Positions 7,576 to 15,841 of a stretch of DNA of 64,000 bases are shown piece by piece. Position 1 is the first letter of the stretch, and the number at the start of each line of letters is the position of its first letter. The position numbers and the translations under genes were made by a program. The stretch is from CAYZJV01 sp964473245 (GTDB taxonomy: Bacteria > Spirochaetota > Spirochaetia > Sphaerochaetales > Sphaerochaetaceae): positions 1 through 64,000 of the forward strand of contig CAYYOL010000004.1 in the NCBI GenBank assembly GCA_964473245.1, given 5' to 3'. The notes under the pieces are model-generated. The model had not been told where the DNA came from. It worked only from the letters and a program-made list of their open reading frames with translations, and did not search any database.

Positions 7576-7818
7576 ATGGGAGTGCGAGGAGAAGTTTTTT
7601 CAACACGTTTGGTCACGAAGGATAGAACCTACTTTTTCAATGTGAAAGAGAATGTCTACGGTGATCTGTTTCTCAACATTGTCGAGAGCAAAGGGACCGA
7701 AGGTGGTTCGGGAAAATTCATCAGACAATCGATTCTAGTGTATCAGGAAGACCTTGGCGAATTCGTCAAGGAGTTCCAGAAGTCGCTTGACTTCATCAAG
7801 CAGCAGGTGAAGGGTTGA
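7576..7818 (+). CDS. PUR-domain nucleic-acid-binding protein (BpuR-like, DUF3276)
   Basis: An 80-residue protein resembling the single PUR domain of Borrelia BpuR and the DUF3276 family of Bacteroidetes: an N-terminal strand GEVFSTRLVTKDRTYFFNVKE, an SGKFIRQSILVYQEDL segment and a final amphipathic helix. Such proteins dimerise and bind single-stranded DNA and RNA. The ATG at 7576 follows an AGAGGTG site. The gene stands alone between the tRNA-Gly terminator and convergent rnhB. A GC-rich hairpin sits in its leader, which is of interest because PUR proteins in Borrelia act as regulators. Confidence 0.85.
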   Translation: MGVRGEVFSTRLVTKDRTYFFNVKENVYGDLFLNIVESKGTEGGSGKFIRQSILVYQEDLGEFVKEFQKSLDFIKQQVKG

Positions 7819-7834
7819 AGCGTACGCTTCTCCA

Positions 7835-8389
7835 CTAGAATCTGAATGACATGCGGTGTATCGGACTCGGTCCGTGCACTTTGCATGCCTGCCTATGCGC
7901 GGCAGTGGGGTAACCCTTATGGCCGGCGAACCCCCACAGAGGATATCGCTCATCCATGAGTATCATAAGGCGATCCCGCGCCTCCTTTGCCAATATCGAA
8001 GCAGCCATGATCTCGAACACCATATCGTCGCCTCGAACAACTGCCTGACATCGAACAGGTAGTTGTGGAGAACGATTCCCATCGACCAGCACAAGATCCA
8101 CCGATAGACCACTTCGCTCGATTTTCCCATAGGCTCTCGTCATGGCATTGAGTGTCGCCTGCAGAATATTCACTCGATCGATTTCGGCCCTGCTCGACCA
8201 TGCAACGGCCCATGCAAGTGCATGAGTTTTAATCATCGATTCGGCAACAGCTCGCTTGTTCGGTGTGAGTCTTTTCGAATCGGCGAGTACCTCGAACGGG
8301 AATGACTTCGGCAATACGACTGCTGCTGCGCAGACCGGACCAGCGATCGGGCCGCGACCCGCTTCATCGATACCACAAATATGCATCAT
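7835..8389 (-). CDS. rnhB: Ribonuclease HII
   Basis: Cleaves RNA in RNA-DNA hybrids and at single ribonucleotides in DNA. The 184-residue protein begins with the signature CGIDEAGRGPIAGPV carrying the catalytic Asp-Glu pair (residues 8-9), then LVDGN and the AKEARDRLM segment, ending with a typical HP-rich tail. Two adjacent ATGs (8389, 8386) compete; the first lies 6 bases after a TTGACA-17-TACCAT promoter and has no ribosome-binding site, so translation is probably leaderless. It diverges from smc, and the two promoters share the same -35 bases on opposite strands. Confidence 0.95.
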   Translation of the reverse strand: MMHICGIDEAGRGPIAGPVCAAAVVLPKSFPFEVLADSKRLTPNKRAVAESMIKTHALAWAVAWSSRAEIDRVNILQATLNAMTRAYGKIERSGLSVDLVLVDGNRSPQLPVRCQAVVRGDDMVFEIMAASILAKEARDRLMILMDERYPLWGFAGHKGYPTAAHRQACKVHGPSPIHRMSFRF

Positions 8390-8395
8390 GATCAG

Positions 8396-8424
8396 ATGGT
8401 AGATTTCTCGTTGCTCTTTGTCAA
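8396..8424 (-). promoter_or_regulatory. Promoter giving a leaderless rnhB mRNA
   Basis: On the minus strand a consensus TTGACA (8419-8424), 17 bp, TACCAT (8396-8401), then 6 bases to the ATG. Confidence 0.65.
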
Positions 8425-8446
8425 TTCCAGGTGATTATGCTATACT
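8418..8446 (+). promoter_or_regulatory. Promoter of smc
   Basis: TTGTCA (8418-8423), 17 bp, TATACT (8441-8446). Its -35 overlaps the rnhB -35 base for base. Transcription would start near 8453, which excludes smc start codons upstream of that point. Confidence 0.7.
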
Positions 8447-8529
8447 TTTTCGGTGGACTGGGGGTTTCTCGCTCTCGTTCGGGAGTCTCCAGCCGCAATT
8501 TGTGTAGTGAGCTTGTATTGGAGATTCCG

Positions 8530-11370
8530 TTGTTCCTTAAAAGTGTCGAATTGTATGGCTTTAAATCTTTTGCCGATAGAACCCGTCTGGAATTTGCCGA
8601 CGGGACTACTTCGTTGCTCGGTCCGAACGGTTGTGGAAAGAGCAATATCGTAGATGCGATTAAATGGGTACTTGGCGAGCAGTCGACGAAAACGCTTCGT
8701 GCTGGACGGATGGAAGATGTCATCTTCAACGGAACCGAGACGAGAAAACCGCTGAATGTCGCCGAGGTCACGCTCGTAATCAATAATGAGACCAAGGTCC
8801 TTCCCTCCGAACATACTGAAGTGGAAATCAAGCGTAGACTCTTTCGAACAGGAGAGAGTGAGTTCTTCATCAATCGAAACCAGGTTCGTCTCAAGGATAT
8901 CCGAGAACTCTTTTTCGATACCGGCGTAGGAAAATCCGCCTATTCAATACTTGAGCAAGGGAAAATCGATCAGATACTCAGCCATAAACCGGAAGATCGC
9001 AGATATATCTTTGAAGAGGCCGCTGGGATCACACGATACAAGTTGCGGAGTATCGAGGCTGCGAGGAAACTTGAGCGTACCGAGGAGAACATCGAACAGG
9101 TGGAGACATTGCTCGGTGAGATCAAGCGTCAGTACGATTCGAGAAAATCCCAGGCAACGAAGGCTGCCCGATACCGGGAACTTGAACGGGAACAGACCAC
9201 CCTGGAAGTCGATGTCCAGCTCTCCACGGTGAAGAGTTTTCTCCTCCTGCGCGATACTCGAGCCGAACAGTTGGAGAAAGCCCGAGCCGAGTACGAAGAT
9301 ATCAAGGATGAGATTGCCCTGCAGAGTGAGCATATCGAGAGTGAACAGAGCGAGGTCCGTCGCCATGCCGAGACTCGTGTTGCAATCCAGACACGGTTGC
9401 AGCGACTTGAGGAGCAGGCGATTGCAAAGAAAGATCAGCTCAATCTCCTGCAACAGCGATATCACGATTTTCTCCGGAGCAAACAGGAAGCCGACGCTCG
9501 TGCCGAACAGATACTTGAGCGGATAGAGCGGGATGAGTTCGAACTGGAAGACCAAAGAGATTCAGTCCAGATCATAGCAGACAAAATCGACGAACTAGAG
9601 AAGAGTATCGAAGCCCATGAGCAGAGCATGAGCTCAACGAGAGATCTGATAGAGAAGCATACCAGCGAGATCGAAGAGCGGGAATGGTCAATTGAGGAGG
9701 AAACAGGCAAGCAACAGACTCTCAGCGTAAAACTCCAGGAGCTGACCGATCTCATCGTAGTCGAATTGGATAAGAAACTACGCGAGAGCGGATATTCCAT
9801 CAAGACTCGCAAGAGGGCCCAGCAGGCTTTTCTCGATCGGTTGAACAGAATTCAGGACTCGATTCATGAGCGCGTCGATTTCACCGGAAAAACCGCGCCG
9901 CTCATGGGAGATAAGAAGAGTATCTCTACCTCTGTGTTTGATGAATGGAGCACATTTCTTACCGATCTCGAGCAATCTGTTGGTACGCTCTCGGAGCTGT
10001 TTTCAGATTATGATCGAACTATTCCGAGTTTTATCGACGATCTGCTCGCTCCGGAAGGCATTATCACGAAAAAGCACGAAATCGACCAGAATCTCGAGGA
10101 ATCACGTGCTAGGGCTGTACTCCATCGACAGGCTATTCAGACACTGAGAGAGGAGAACCGTGGCTTAGGTGAGTTGCTTGAACAGTATAGGGAACAACTG
10201 ACTCAGCTAAAAGTCTCTCTCAGTGAGCATCTTGCTCGTCAAGCAAGTACCAAATCGTTAGTTGAGAGTCTGGAAAAGCGGATAACCGAACAACGATATC
10301 TTCATTCAGATGCTGAGCGCGATGCGCAAGTTGCTGCCGAACGGGTAGAAGAAGCGATAGAACAGATGGCTGTCGTTCGCGATGACCAGAGCAGGATCGA
10401 AGAAGAGAAAGAGTCTCTCGAGGGTCAGCTAGCCGAGATCATTTCGGTGATAGAGCGGGAGAACGAGCGACTGAGTGGAGAACGGCAGAAGATCAATCAA
10501 CGGTATAATGACCTGAGTGAACTTCGAACCGGCATCGATAAGTACACCTTCCACATCGAATCGATCCAGGAGCAGATACAAGGCGTATACAGAACATTCT
10601 TCGATACCTATGGAAAGAGTCTCAAAGAGTTTGAGGATCGGTTGGATGAGGATCTCGGCGATGTCTCGGGACTGCGAGAGCGTCTTGCAACACTGAAAAA
10701 ACAGATTCAGGGGATGGGTTATATAAACCATATGGCCGAGGAGGAGTTCGCGGAGATAAAGGAGCGGTACGACTTCCTCACGCAGCAGATGGACGATCTT
10801 GTGAAAGCGAAGAACGATCTCACTCGAGTGATCGATGAGATTCGACGTCGGTCCGAGGAGCTGTTTCTCGACTCGTATCATAAGATTCGCATCAATTTCC
10901 AGGAGATGTTCCACAGAATGTTCGGCGGAGGACGTGCCGAGCTACGACTCATAGACCCTGAACAGGTGCTTGAGACTGGGATAGATATCCTTGCACAACC
11001 TCCCGGGAAGAAGCTGGATCGACTCGCCCCGTTGTCGGGAGGGGAGAAATCTCTCACTGCTGTAGCATTGCTGTTTGCAACCTACAAGGTGAAGCCTTCA
11101 CCATTCTGTATTCTAGACGAGATCGACGCAGCGCTTGATGATCGTAATATTGGATATTTTCTCAATGTCCTGGAGGACTTCGCCGAATCGTCCCAATTCA
11201 TCATCATCACCCACAACAAGCATACGGTCATGGGTTCGAGGACGCTGCTTGGTGTCACCATGCAGGAGCGGGGAGTGTCGAAGGCAATAAGCTATCGGAT
11301 GGGGTGGGATGCCGGCGAGGATGTAATTCACGACGTGCAGGTTGACACTTCAGGCGATAATGAAGTATAA
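8530..11370 (+). CDS. smc: Chromosome segregation ATPase SMC, short and without a recognisable hinge
   Basis: Condensin-type ATPase for chromosome organisation. The 946-residue protein has the N-terminal head (LKSVELYGFKSF, P-loop GPNGCGKS at 31-38), the MED-V-F-G...R loop, long coiled coils, and the C-terminal head with signature LSGGEKSLTAVALLF and Walker B CILDEIDAALDD near residues 835-870. It is about 200 residues shorter than typical bacterial SMC. In the middle (about 410-515) I see none of the usual hinge motifs, only a non-repetitive segment. The TTG at 8530 is chosen: GGAG lies 7 bases upstream, it gives the family N-terminus, and the promoter (8418-8446) starts transcription downstream of the longer frame's first codon. 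scpA and scpB are not in the window. Confidence 0.93.
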   Translation: MFLKSVELYGFKSFADRTRLEFADGTTSLLGPNGCGKSNIVDAIKWVLGEQSTKTLRAGRMEDVIFNGTETRKPLNVAEVTLVINNETKVLPSEHTEVEIKRRLFRTGESEFFINRNQVRLKDIRELFFDTGVGKSAYSILEQGKIDQILSHKPEDRRYIFEEAAGITRYKLRSIEAARKLERTEENIEQVETLLGEIKRQYDSRKSQATKAARYRELEREQTTLEVDVQLSTVKSFLLLRDTRAEQLEKARAEYEDIKDEIALQSEHIESEQSEVRRHAETRVAIQTRLQRLEEQAIAKKDQLNLLQQRYHDFLRSKQEADARAEQILERIERDEFELEDQRDSVQIIADKIDELEKSIEAHEQSMSSTRDLIEKHTSEIEEREWSIEEETGKQQTLSVKLQELTDLIVVELDKKLRESGYSIKTRKRAQQAFLDRLNRIQDSIHERVDFTGKTAPLMGDKKSISTSVFDEWSTFLTDLEQSVGTLSELFSDYDRTIPSFIDDLLAPEGIITKKHEIDQNLEESRARAVLHRQAIQTLREENRGLGELLEQYREQLTQLKVSLSEHLARQASTKSLVESLEKRITEQRYLHSDAERDAQVAAERVEEAIEQMAVVRDDQSRIEEEKESLEGQLAEIISVIERENERLSGERQKINQRYNDLSELRTGIDKYTFHIESIQEQIQGVYRTFFDTYGKSLKEFEDRLDEDLGDVSGLRERLATLKKQIQGMGYINHMAEEEFAEIKERYDFLTQQMDDLVKAKNDLTRVIDEIRRRSEELFLDSYHKIRINFQEMFHRMFGGGRAELRLIDPEQVLETGIDILAQPPGKKLDRLAPLSGGEKSLTAVALLFATYKVKPSPFCILDEIDAALDDRNIGYFLNVLEDFAESSQFIIITHNKHTVMGSRTLLGVTMQERGVSKAISYRMGWDAGEDVIHDVQVDTSGDNEV

Positions 11371-11405
11371 GTCTTTACTGTAACGCAGATAGATTTGGGT
11401 GGATA

Positions 11406-12737
11406 ATGTTTGATTCAATAAGCGAGAAGTTCACTGGTATTGTCAGGTCGTTTTCCGGCAAGGCAAAAATCACCGAGAAAAATATTCAGGACGCCGTCGA
11501 GGAGATCAAGATTGCGCTGCTTGAAGCAGACGTAAATCTTCGTGTGGTCAGACGTTTTGTCAATAAGACCATGGAAGAGGCTACCGGCGAGAAGGTGCTC
11601 AAGTCGATCGATCCGGGGCAGCAGTTCATCAAAATCGTATACGATAGGATGGTTCAGCTGCTCGGAGACGAAGAGAATCAGCATATACAACTCAAAGGGC
11701 CGGACACTACCAGCGTCATACTGATGATGGGACTTCAGGGGTCTGGAAAAACTACCACTGCTGCCAAGCTGGCCGCCCGATTCAAGAAACAGGGTCGACG
11801 TCCCATGCTTGTCGCTGCTGACCTAGTCCGTCCCGCAGCCGTTCTGCAGTTGCAGGTTCTCGGAGAGAAGATCGGTGTCCCCGTCTATGCAGAGGAATCC
11901 AAGGACCCCGTCTCGGTCGCTAAACATGCGCTGGCTCAGGCCAAACGTGATCAGTACGATATCCTCATAGTCGACACCTCAGGTAGAATGCACCTCGATG
12001 AGACGATGATGCGCGAAATAACGCAGATTCACAAGACAGTCAATCCGGATGAGACGCTGTTCGTCGCAGATGCGATGACCGGGCAGAATGCCGTAACCAT
12101 AGCCCAGGAATTCGAGGAGAAGGTGGGGATCACAGGTGTCGTGCTGAGTAAGTTCGATTCCGATACCCGTGGTGGTGCCGCCCTTTCGCTCAGATCGATA
12201 GTAGGTAAACCGATCAAGTTCATCGGAGTAGGTGAGAAGATCGAGGACCTCGATCCATTCTACCCTGATCGAATGGCTTCACGTATTCTCGGAATGGGAG
12301 ATGTCGTCTCCCTCGTAGAGAAGGCGCAGGAGACGATAGATCAGGACGAAGCCCAGCGTATGCAGGAGAAGATGAGCAAGAACACCTTCGATCTGCAGGA
12401 CTATCTCGATCAGCTGGATCGGATGAATCAGATGGGCTCGATCGATAAACTCATCGACATGATTCCCGGTGCAAAGGGAAATGTGAGTGAAGATGACATC
12501 GACACCGAAGAAATGCGCAGAGAGAAGGCCATCATCCAATCCATGACCTATGCGGAACGGACAAATTACCGTATACTGGGTCCGGCTAGACGGAAGAGAG
12601 TAGCACGAGGAAGTGGCACATCGGTGTACGATGTGAACCGACTGATAAAGAAATTTGAAAAAATGCGGCTTACCATGAAGAAGTTCGCAAAAAATAAAAA
12701 ATACCAAGCTTCAATGTTGAAACACATGGGCATGTAG
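11406..12737 (+). CDS. ffh: Signal recognition particle protein Ffh
   Basis: GTPase that binds signal sequences and 4.5S RNA to target nascent membrane and secreted proteins. The 443-residue protein shows the N domain, the G domain with G1 GLQGSGKTT, DTSGR (G3), the SKFD (G4-like) segment and GVGEK, then the methionine-rich M domain (clusters such as MNQMGSIDKLIDMIPG and RMRLTMKKF-like end). It follows smc after 35 bp and leads into rpsP, a common bacterial order. The receptor FtsY is encoded at 42416. The ATG at 11406 has only a weak GGTGG site. Confidence 0.97.
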   Translation: MFDSISEKFTGIVRSFSGKAKITEKNIQDAVEEIKIALLEADVNLRVVRRFVNKTMEEATGEKVLKSIDPGQQFIKIVYDRMVQLLGDEENQHIQLKGPDTTSVILMMGLQGSGKTTTAAKLAARFKKQGRRPMLVAADLVRPAAVLQLQVLGEKIGVPVYAEESKDPVSVAKHALAQAKRDQYDILIVDTSGRMHLDETMMREITQIHKTVNPDETLFVADAMTGQNAVTIAQEFEEKVGITGVVLSKFDSDTRGGAALSLRSIVGKPIKFIGVGEKIEDLDPFYPDRMASRILGMGDVVSLVEKAQETIDQDEAQRMQEKMSKNTFDLQDYLDQLDRMNQMGSIDKLIDMIPGAKGNVSEDDIDTEEMRREKAIIQSMTYAERTNYRILGPARRKRVARGSGTSVYDVNRLIKKFEKMRLTMKKFAKNKKYQASMLKHMGM

Positions 12738-12759
12738 TTGCGTTGAGCAGGAGGAAGTT

Positions 12760-13026
12760 GTGAGTACGAGTATTAGATTGAAGAGATTCGGATCGAAGCA
12801 GAGACCATACTATCGTTTGGTTGTCATCGATTCCCACGCTGCAAGAGACAGCCGTTCGATCGAAGAGGTTGGTCAGTACCACCCGATCGAGGCTGAAGAC
12901 AAGCAGGTTGTCCTCAATGAGGATCGAATCAGGGAGTGGCTTGCCAAAGGCGCACAGCCGTCGGCAACTGTGAAGAAGATTCTCAACAAGCACCAAATCA
13001 CAGTCAGCAGAACTCCTCAAGAATAG
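12760..13026 (+). CDS. rpsP: 30S ribosomal protein S16
   Basis: An 88-residue S16 with the family start SIRLKRFGSKQRPYYRLVV and the segment SIEEVGQYHP. The GTG start at 12760 has an AGGAGGAAG site upstream. Located in the conserved ffh-rpsP-khpA-rimM-trmD-rplS order. Confidence 0.97.
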   Translation: MSTSIRLKRFGSKQRPYYRLVVIDSHAARDSRSIEEVGQYHPIEAEDKQVVLNEDRIREWLAKGAQPSATVKKILNKHQITVSRTPQE

Positions 13027-13041
13027 TCGGAGGATTGTGCC

Positions 13042-13275
13042 GTGGAAAAGGATCTTGTTGAATACATTGCCAAATCACTTGTTGACCAGCCAGACGAAGT
13101 TTCGGTCAACCTGATCGAGGGTGAACAGTCTACCATTCTCGAATTGAAGGTTGCCGCCGACGATGTCGGAAAAGTCATTGGGAAGCAGGGACGCATTGCC
13201 AATGCGGTACGCGTTATTCTGAGTGCCTCAGCGGCAAAGAGTGGCAAACACGTGCAGTTGGAAATCTTGGACTGA
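13042..13275 (+). CDS. khpA: KH-domain RNA-binding protein KhpA
   Basis: A 77-residue single KH domain with the GKQG form of the GxxG loop in VGKVIGKQGRIANAVRVIL. KhpA binds RNA, often together with KhpB/Jag, and influences cell division and translation in Gram-positive bacteria; its job here is inferred. It starts with GTG at 13042, 15 bp after rpsP, preceded by a GGAGG site. Its stop overlaps the rimM start by one base. Confidence 0.92.
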   Translation: MEKDLVEYIAKSLVDQPDEVSVNLIEGEQSTILELKVAADDVGKVIGKQGRIANAVRVILSASAAKSGKHVQLEILD

Positions 13276-13778
13276 TGGACTATCTTGCAACCGGGGTCCT
13301 CAAGGGACCCCACGGCATTCAAGGAAGTATCAAGCTTCACTCGTTCTCAAGTGAGTACGATCATCTCAGGAATCTGAGAGACGTGCAGTTGCGGAAGGAC
13401 GGCAAGGAGATTGAGATCAGGATTGAGCACATTCGCCCATCAGGAAAGGAGCTTCTTGTCAAATTCGAGGGTGTCGACACACCTGAGAAGGCGAGAACCT
13501 ACAATGGATGGGAGATATGGGTTCCCCGATCAGCTGCAGCAACGCTCGATGAAGGGGAAGTCTACGTGGCCGATCTTGCCGAATGCACACTGCAGGTGAA
13601 CGGTGAAACCGCAGGCTCGGTTGTCGGTGTGATAGATGGACCGCAGGCTCTACTGTTGGAAGTCGAATCTCTCGTTGACGGCAAACGGTATCTTATCCCA
13701 TTCATGCGTCAGTTCGTAGGTAGAGTCGATCTTGAAAAGAAGGAGTTGGAACTACTGGTTCCAGAGTTACTCTCATGA
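13275..13778 (+). CDS. rimM: Ribosome maturation factor RimM
   Basis: Assists 30S subunit maturation by binding S19. The 167-residue protein has the N-terminal RimM barrel (GVLKGPHGIQGSIKLHSFS) and the C-terminal PRC-like barrel ending with LIPFMRQFVGRVDLEKKELEL. Its start overlaps the khpA stop (TGATG) and its end overlaps trmD by 4 bases (ATGA), indicating coupled translation. Confidence 0.95.
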   Translation: MDYLATGVLKGPHGIQGSIKLHSFSSEYDHLRNLRDVQLRKDGKEIEIRIEHIRPSGKELLVKFEGVDTPEKARTYNGWEIWVPRSAAATLDEGEVYVADLAECTLQVNGETAGSVVGVIDGPQALLLEVESLVDGKRYLIPFMRQFVGRVDLEKKELELLVPELLS

Positions 13779-14536
13779 ATTTCGATATCGTGACACTCTT
13801 TCCAGAGATTGTCGAATCGTTCTTTACGAATTCTATCATGGCTAGGAGCGTGCAAGGCGGCACTATCTCCTACAACTTGGTGAATTTCAGAGACTGGGCG
13901 ACCGACAAGCACAAGACTTGTGATGATGCTCCCTACGGGGGTGGAGCCGGCATGGTGATCAAGCCAGAGCCGTTGGGCAGCGCCCTTGAAGCCATAGGAG
14001 CGAAGGATAAGCGGGTTATCTATCCCACACCGGGAGGAAAACCGTTCACTCAGCGATATGCCGAGGAACTCAGCAAGGAACAGGACCTGGTGATCATCTG
14101 CGGTAGATACGAGGGTATTGACCAAAGAATCATTGACCTGTATGTTGATGACGAGATTTGTATTGGTGATTATGTGATTTCGTCGGGAGAGGTTGCGGCT
14201 CTCGTTATAGTGGACGCCGTCTATAGACTGCTCGATGGGGTAATTAGCGGAGAGTCACTGGTTGAGGAGAGTTTCACCAACGGTTTGTTGGAATATCCTC
14301 ACTATACAAGGCCCGAGACCTATTGCGGAATTACTGTTCCTGAGATATTATTGTCGGGTCATCACGCACGCATTGACCAGTGGCGCTTGCGGAAACGGTT
14401 GGAGAAGACCCTTCTGAACCGTCCTGAGTTGTTGGAAAATGCCGAGTTGCATGAGAGTGCGAAACACATGGTAGCTGAATTGAAAACATATGTTGCGAAG
14501 GGGACTGAAGAAGATGGATGTAATCAGAGCGATTGA
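13775..14536 (+). CDS. trmD: tRNA (guanine-N1)-methyltransferase TrmD
   Basis: Methylates G37 of tRNAs reading CNN codons, using AdoMet, to prevent frameshifting. The 253-residue SPOUT enzyme shows FDIVTLFPEIVESFF, DDAPYGGGAGMVIKPEP, the knot segments CGRYEGIDQRI and GDYVISSGE, and the LVEESF...LLEYPHYTRP region. Its end overlaps the beginning of rplS by 23 bases. Confidence 0.97.
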   Translation: MNFDIVTLFPEIVESFFTNSIMARSVQGGTISYNLVNFRDWATDKHKTCDDAPYGGGAGMVIKPEPLGSALEAIGAKDKRVIYPTPGGKPFTQRYAEELSKEQDLVIICGRYEGIDQRIIDLYVDDEICIGDYVISSGEVAALVIVDAVYRLLDGVISGESLVEESFTNGLLEYPHYTRPETYCGITVPEILLSGHHARIDQWRLRKRLEKTLLNRPELLENAELHESAKHMVAELKTYVAKGTEEDGCNQSD

Positions 14537-14867
14537 GTCAGAACAGATGAAAGATAACGTGGACCACTTTCACGTTGGAGATACAGTGAAGGTTCACTTC
14601 ACTATCAAGGAAGGCGACAAGGAGCGTATTCAGGTCTATGAAGGCTTGGTCATAGCGTTCAAGAATGGTGGAATCCGAAAGACCTTCACGGTGAGAAAGA
14701 ACTCATACGGTGTCGGTGTTGAGCGTGTATTCCCAGTCCATTCTCCCAGAGTGGTGAAGGTGGATGTCGTCCGCCGTGGTCGGGTACGAAGAGCAAAACT
14801 CTACTATATCCGGTCCAAGATTGGTAAGGCGGCTAAGGTGCCTGAACTGATCATCAAGAAGAGATAA
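14514..14867 (+). CDS. rplS: 50S ribosomal protein L19
   Basis: A 117-residue L19 with HFHVGDTVKVHFTIKEG, the YEGLVIAFK segment and SPRVVKVDVVRRGRVRRAKLYY. The ATG at 14514 lies inside the 3' end of trmD; a longer frame from 14490 would give an atypical N-terminus. A hairpin terminator follows. Confidence 0.96.
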   Translation: MDVIRAIESEQMKDNVDHFHVGDTVKVHFTIKEGDKERIQVYEGLVIAFKNGGIRKTFTVRKNSYGVGVERVFPVHSPRVVKVDVVRRGRVRRAKLYYIRSKIGKAAKVPELIIKKR

Positions 14868-14895
14868 TCGGATCATAGTGTCTCGTACACTTAAG

Positions 14896-14925
14896 AGGAC
14901 GGAAGCTTGTAGCGACCGTCCTTTT
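14896..14925 (+). terminator. Terminator after rplS
   Basis: AGGACGG (14896-14902) / CCGTCCT (14916-14922) followed by TTTT. A flanking GTACAC/GTGTAC pair (14885-14890 and about 14930) could extend the stem. Confidence 0.8.
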
Positions 14926-14978
14926 ATGCGTGTACAAAGTCGAAGTGTATACACATTTCTCTTGTTGGCAGGATCGTA

Positions 14979-15344
14979 GTGAAACGGCGTAACACTACTG
15001 TCGAGAAGGGGAGAGTCGGGGAACAGCTGGCTGCAACACTGTTGGCGCGTACAGGATATCACATCCTCGAGCGTAATTATCGTAGCCCAGGAAGCGAGCT
15101 GGACATCGTTGCCTTGCATAAGAAGTCGAGAACACTCGTCTGTGTAGAGGTTAAGCGATGGGTCAAAGCGTACTATCCGGTGGATGATATTCGCTATGCA
15201 GTTCCGATGACCAAGATGTTCAGACTCCGCAAAGGATTGTCTCACTTCATTGCAACTCATCCGCGATTGGAGTATGATGCTATGCGTATCGATGTGATTC
15301 TATTGTACGGAAATCGACTCATACACATGAAAGGGGAGCAGTAA
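14979..15344 (+). CDS. YraN/UPF0102 family protein
   Basis: A 121-residue protein of the UPF0102 family, related to endonuclease folds: KGRVGEQLAATLLARTGYHILERNYRSPGSELDIVA contains the conserved Gly-Glu and the catalytic-looking E-LDIVA, followed by CVEVKRW with the nuclease-like E-x-K. The substrate is not established. A GTG start at 14979 has an AGGATC site. Its stop overlaps the next gene's ATG (TAATG). Position after rplS is common in bacteria. Confidence 0.9.
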   Translation: MKRRNTTVEKGRVGEQLAATLLARTGYHILERNYRSPGSELDIVALHKKSRTLVCVEVKRWVKAYYPVDDIRYAVPMTKMFRLRKGLSHFIATHPRLEYDAMRIDVILLYGNRLIHMKGEQ

Positions 15345-15841
15345 TGGCACAAGAACAGCATCGTACTGACAGCCAGAACGGCAGTAATGGTGCGAAACGT
15401 CCCGCAAAGAGAAATGAGGGGAGACGGAAACGACGTCGTAGAGGCGGAAAGCAGGTACAGAAAAGTACTGGCAGTGGGAATCAGCAACCTTCGCAAGAGA
15501 AGAAGCGACGCCCCGAGCACTCCCATGCCCCCATCATCGTACCGAAAGTACAAGAGCCGGTTCCCGAATGTGCTTTTTGTGAAAAACCAATCGAAGCGAT
15601 TGCTCAAGCCATTAGCGGTGCCGAACCCGGCATCTTCTACCATTTCGACTGTGTTCTGAGAAAGATCGCAGAGGATGAGAAACTCGCTCCGACTCAGAAA
15701 GTGTCCTATATCGGTAAAGGTGTATTCGCGGTAGTGGATACCGATACCGATGGTAAGTTCATCATAGTGAAAAGAATTCCGTTCGAAAGTCCGGAGAATT
15801 TCGCTGCGATGAAACAGTTTGTAGAGGAGCAGAAACGATGA
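15344..15841 (+). CDS. Small protein with Arg/Lys-rich N-terminus and a Cys/His zinc-type motif
   Basis: I do not recognise a named family. The first ~60 of 165 residues are extremely basic and hydrophilic (for example GRRKRRRRGGKQ), with Gln, Ser and Asn, and are probably disordered and nucleic-acid-binding. The C-terminal half is compact, with CAFC about 20 residues before HFDC, a likely zinc site of the C-x2-C...H-x2-C type, and then a strand-rich segment GKGVFAVVDTDTDGKFIIVKRI. It is coupled to both neighbours (1-base overlap with yraN, ATGA overlap with coaD), so it is expressed with ribosome and tRNA maturation genes. A ribosome- or RNA-linked role is a guess. Confidence 0.8.
   Translation: MAQEQHRTDSQNGSNGAKRPAKRNEGRRKRRRRGGKQVQKSTGSGNQQPSQEKKRRPEHSHAPIIVPKVQEPVPECAFCEKPIEAIAQAISGAEPGIFYHFDCVLRKIAEDEKLAPTQKVSYIGKGVFAVVDTDTDGKFIIVKRIPFESPENFAAMKQFVEEQKR

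Noticed and set aside
7292..7606. N-terminal extension of the M29 paralogue
   Set aside because: It reads antisense through tRNA-Gly and its terminator and has no similarity to the paralogue.
8431..8529. Earlier start for SMC
   Set aside because: It lies inside the predicted promoter; transcription would begin downstream of that start, and the added residues are not SMC-like.
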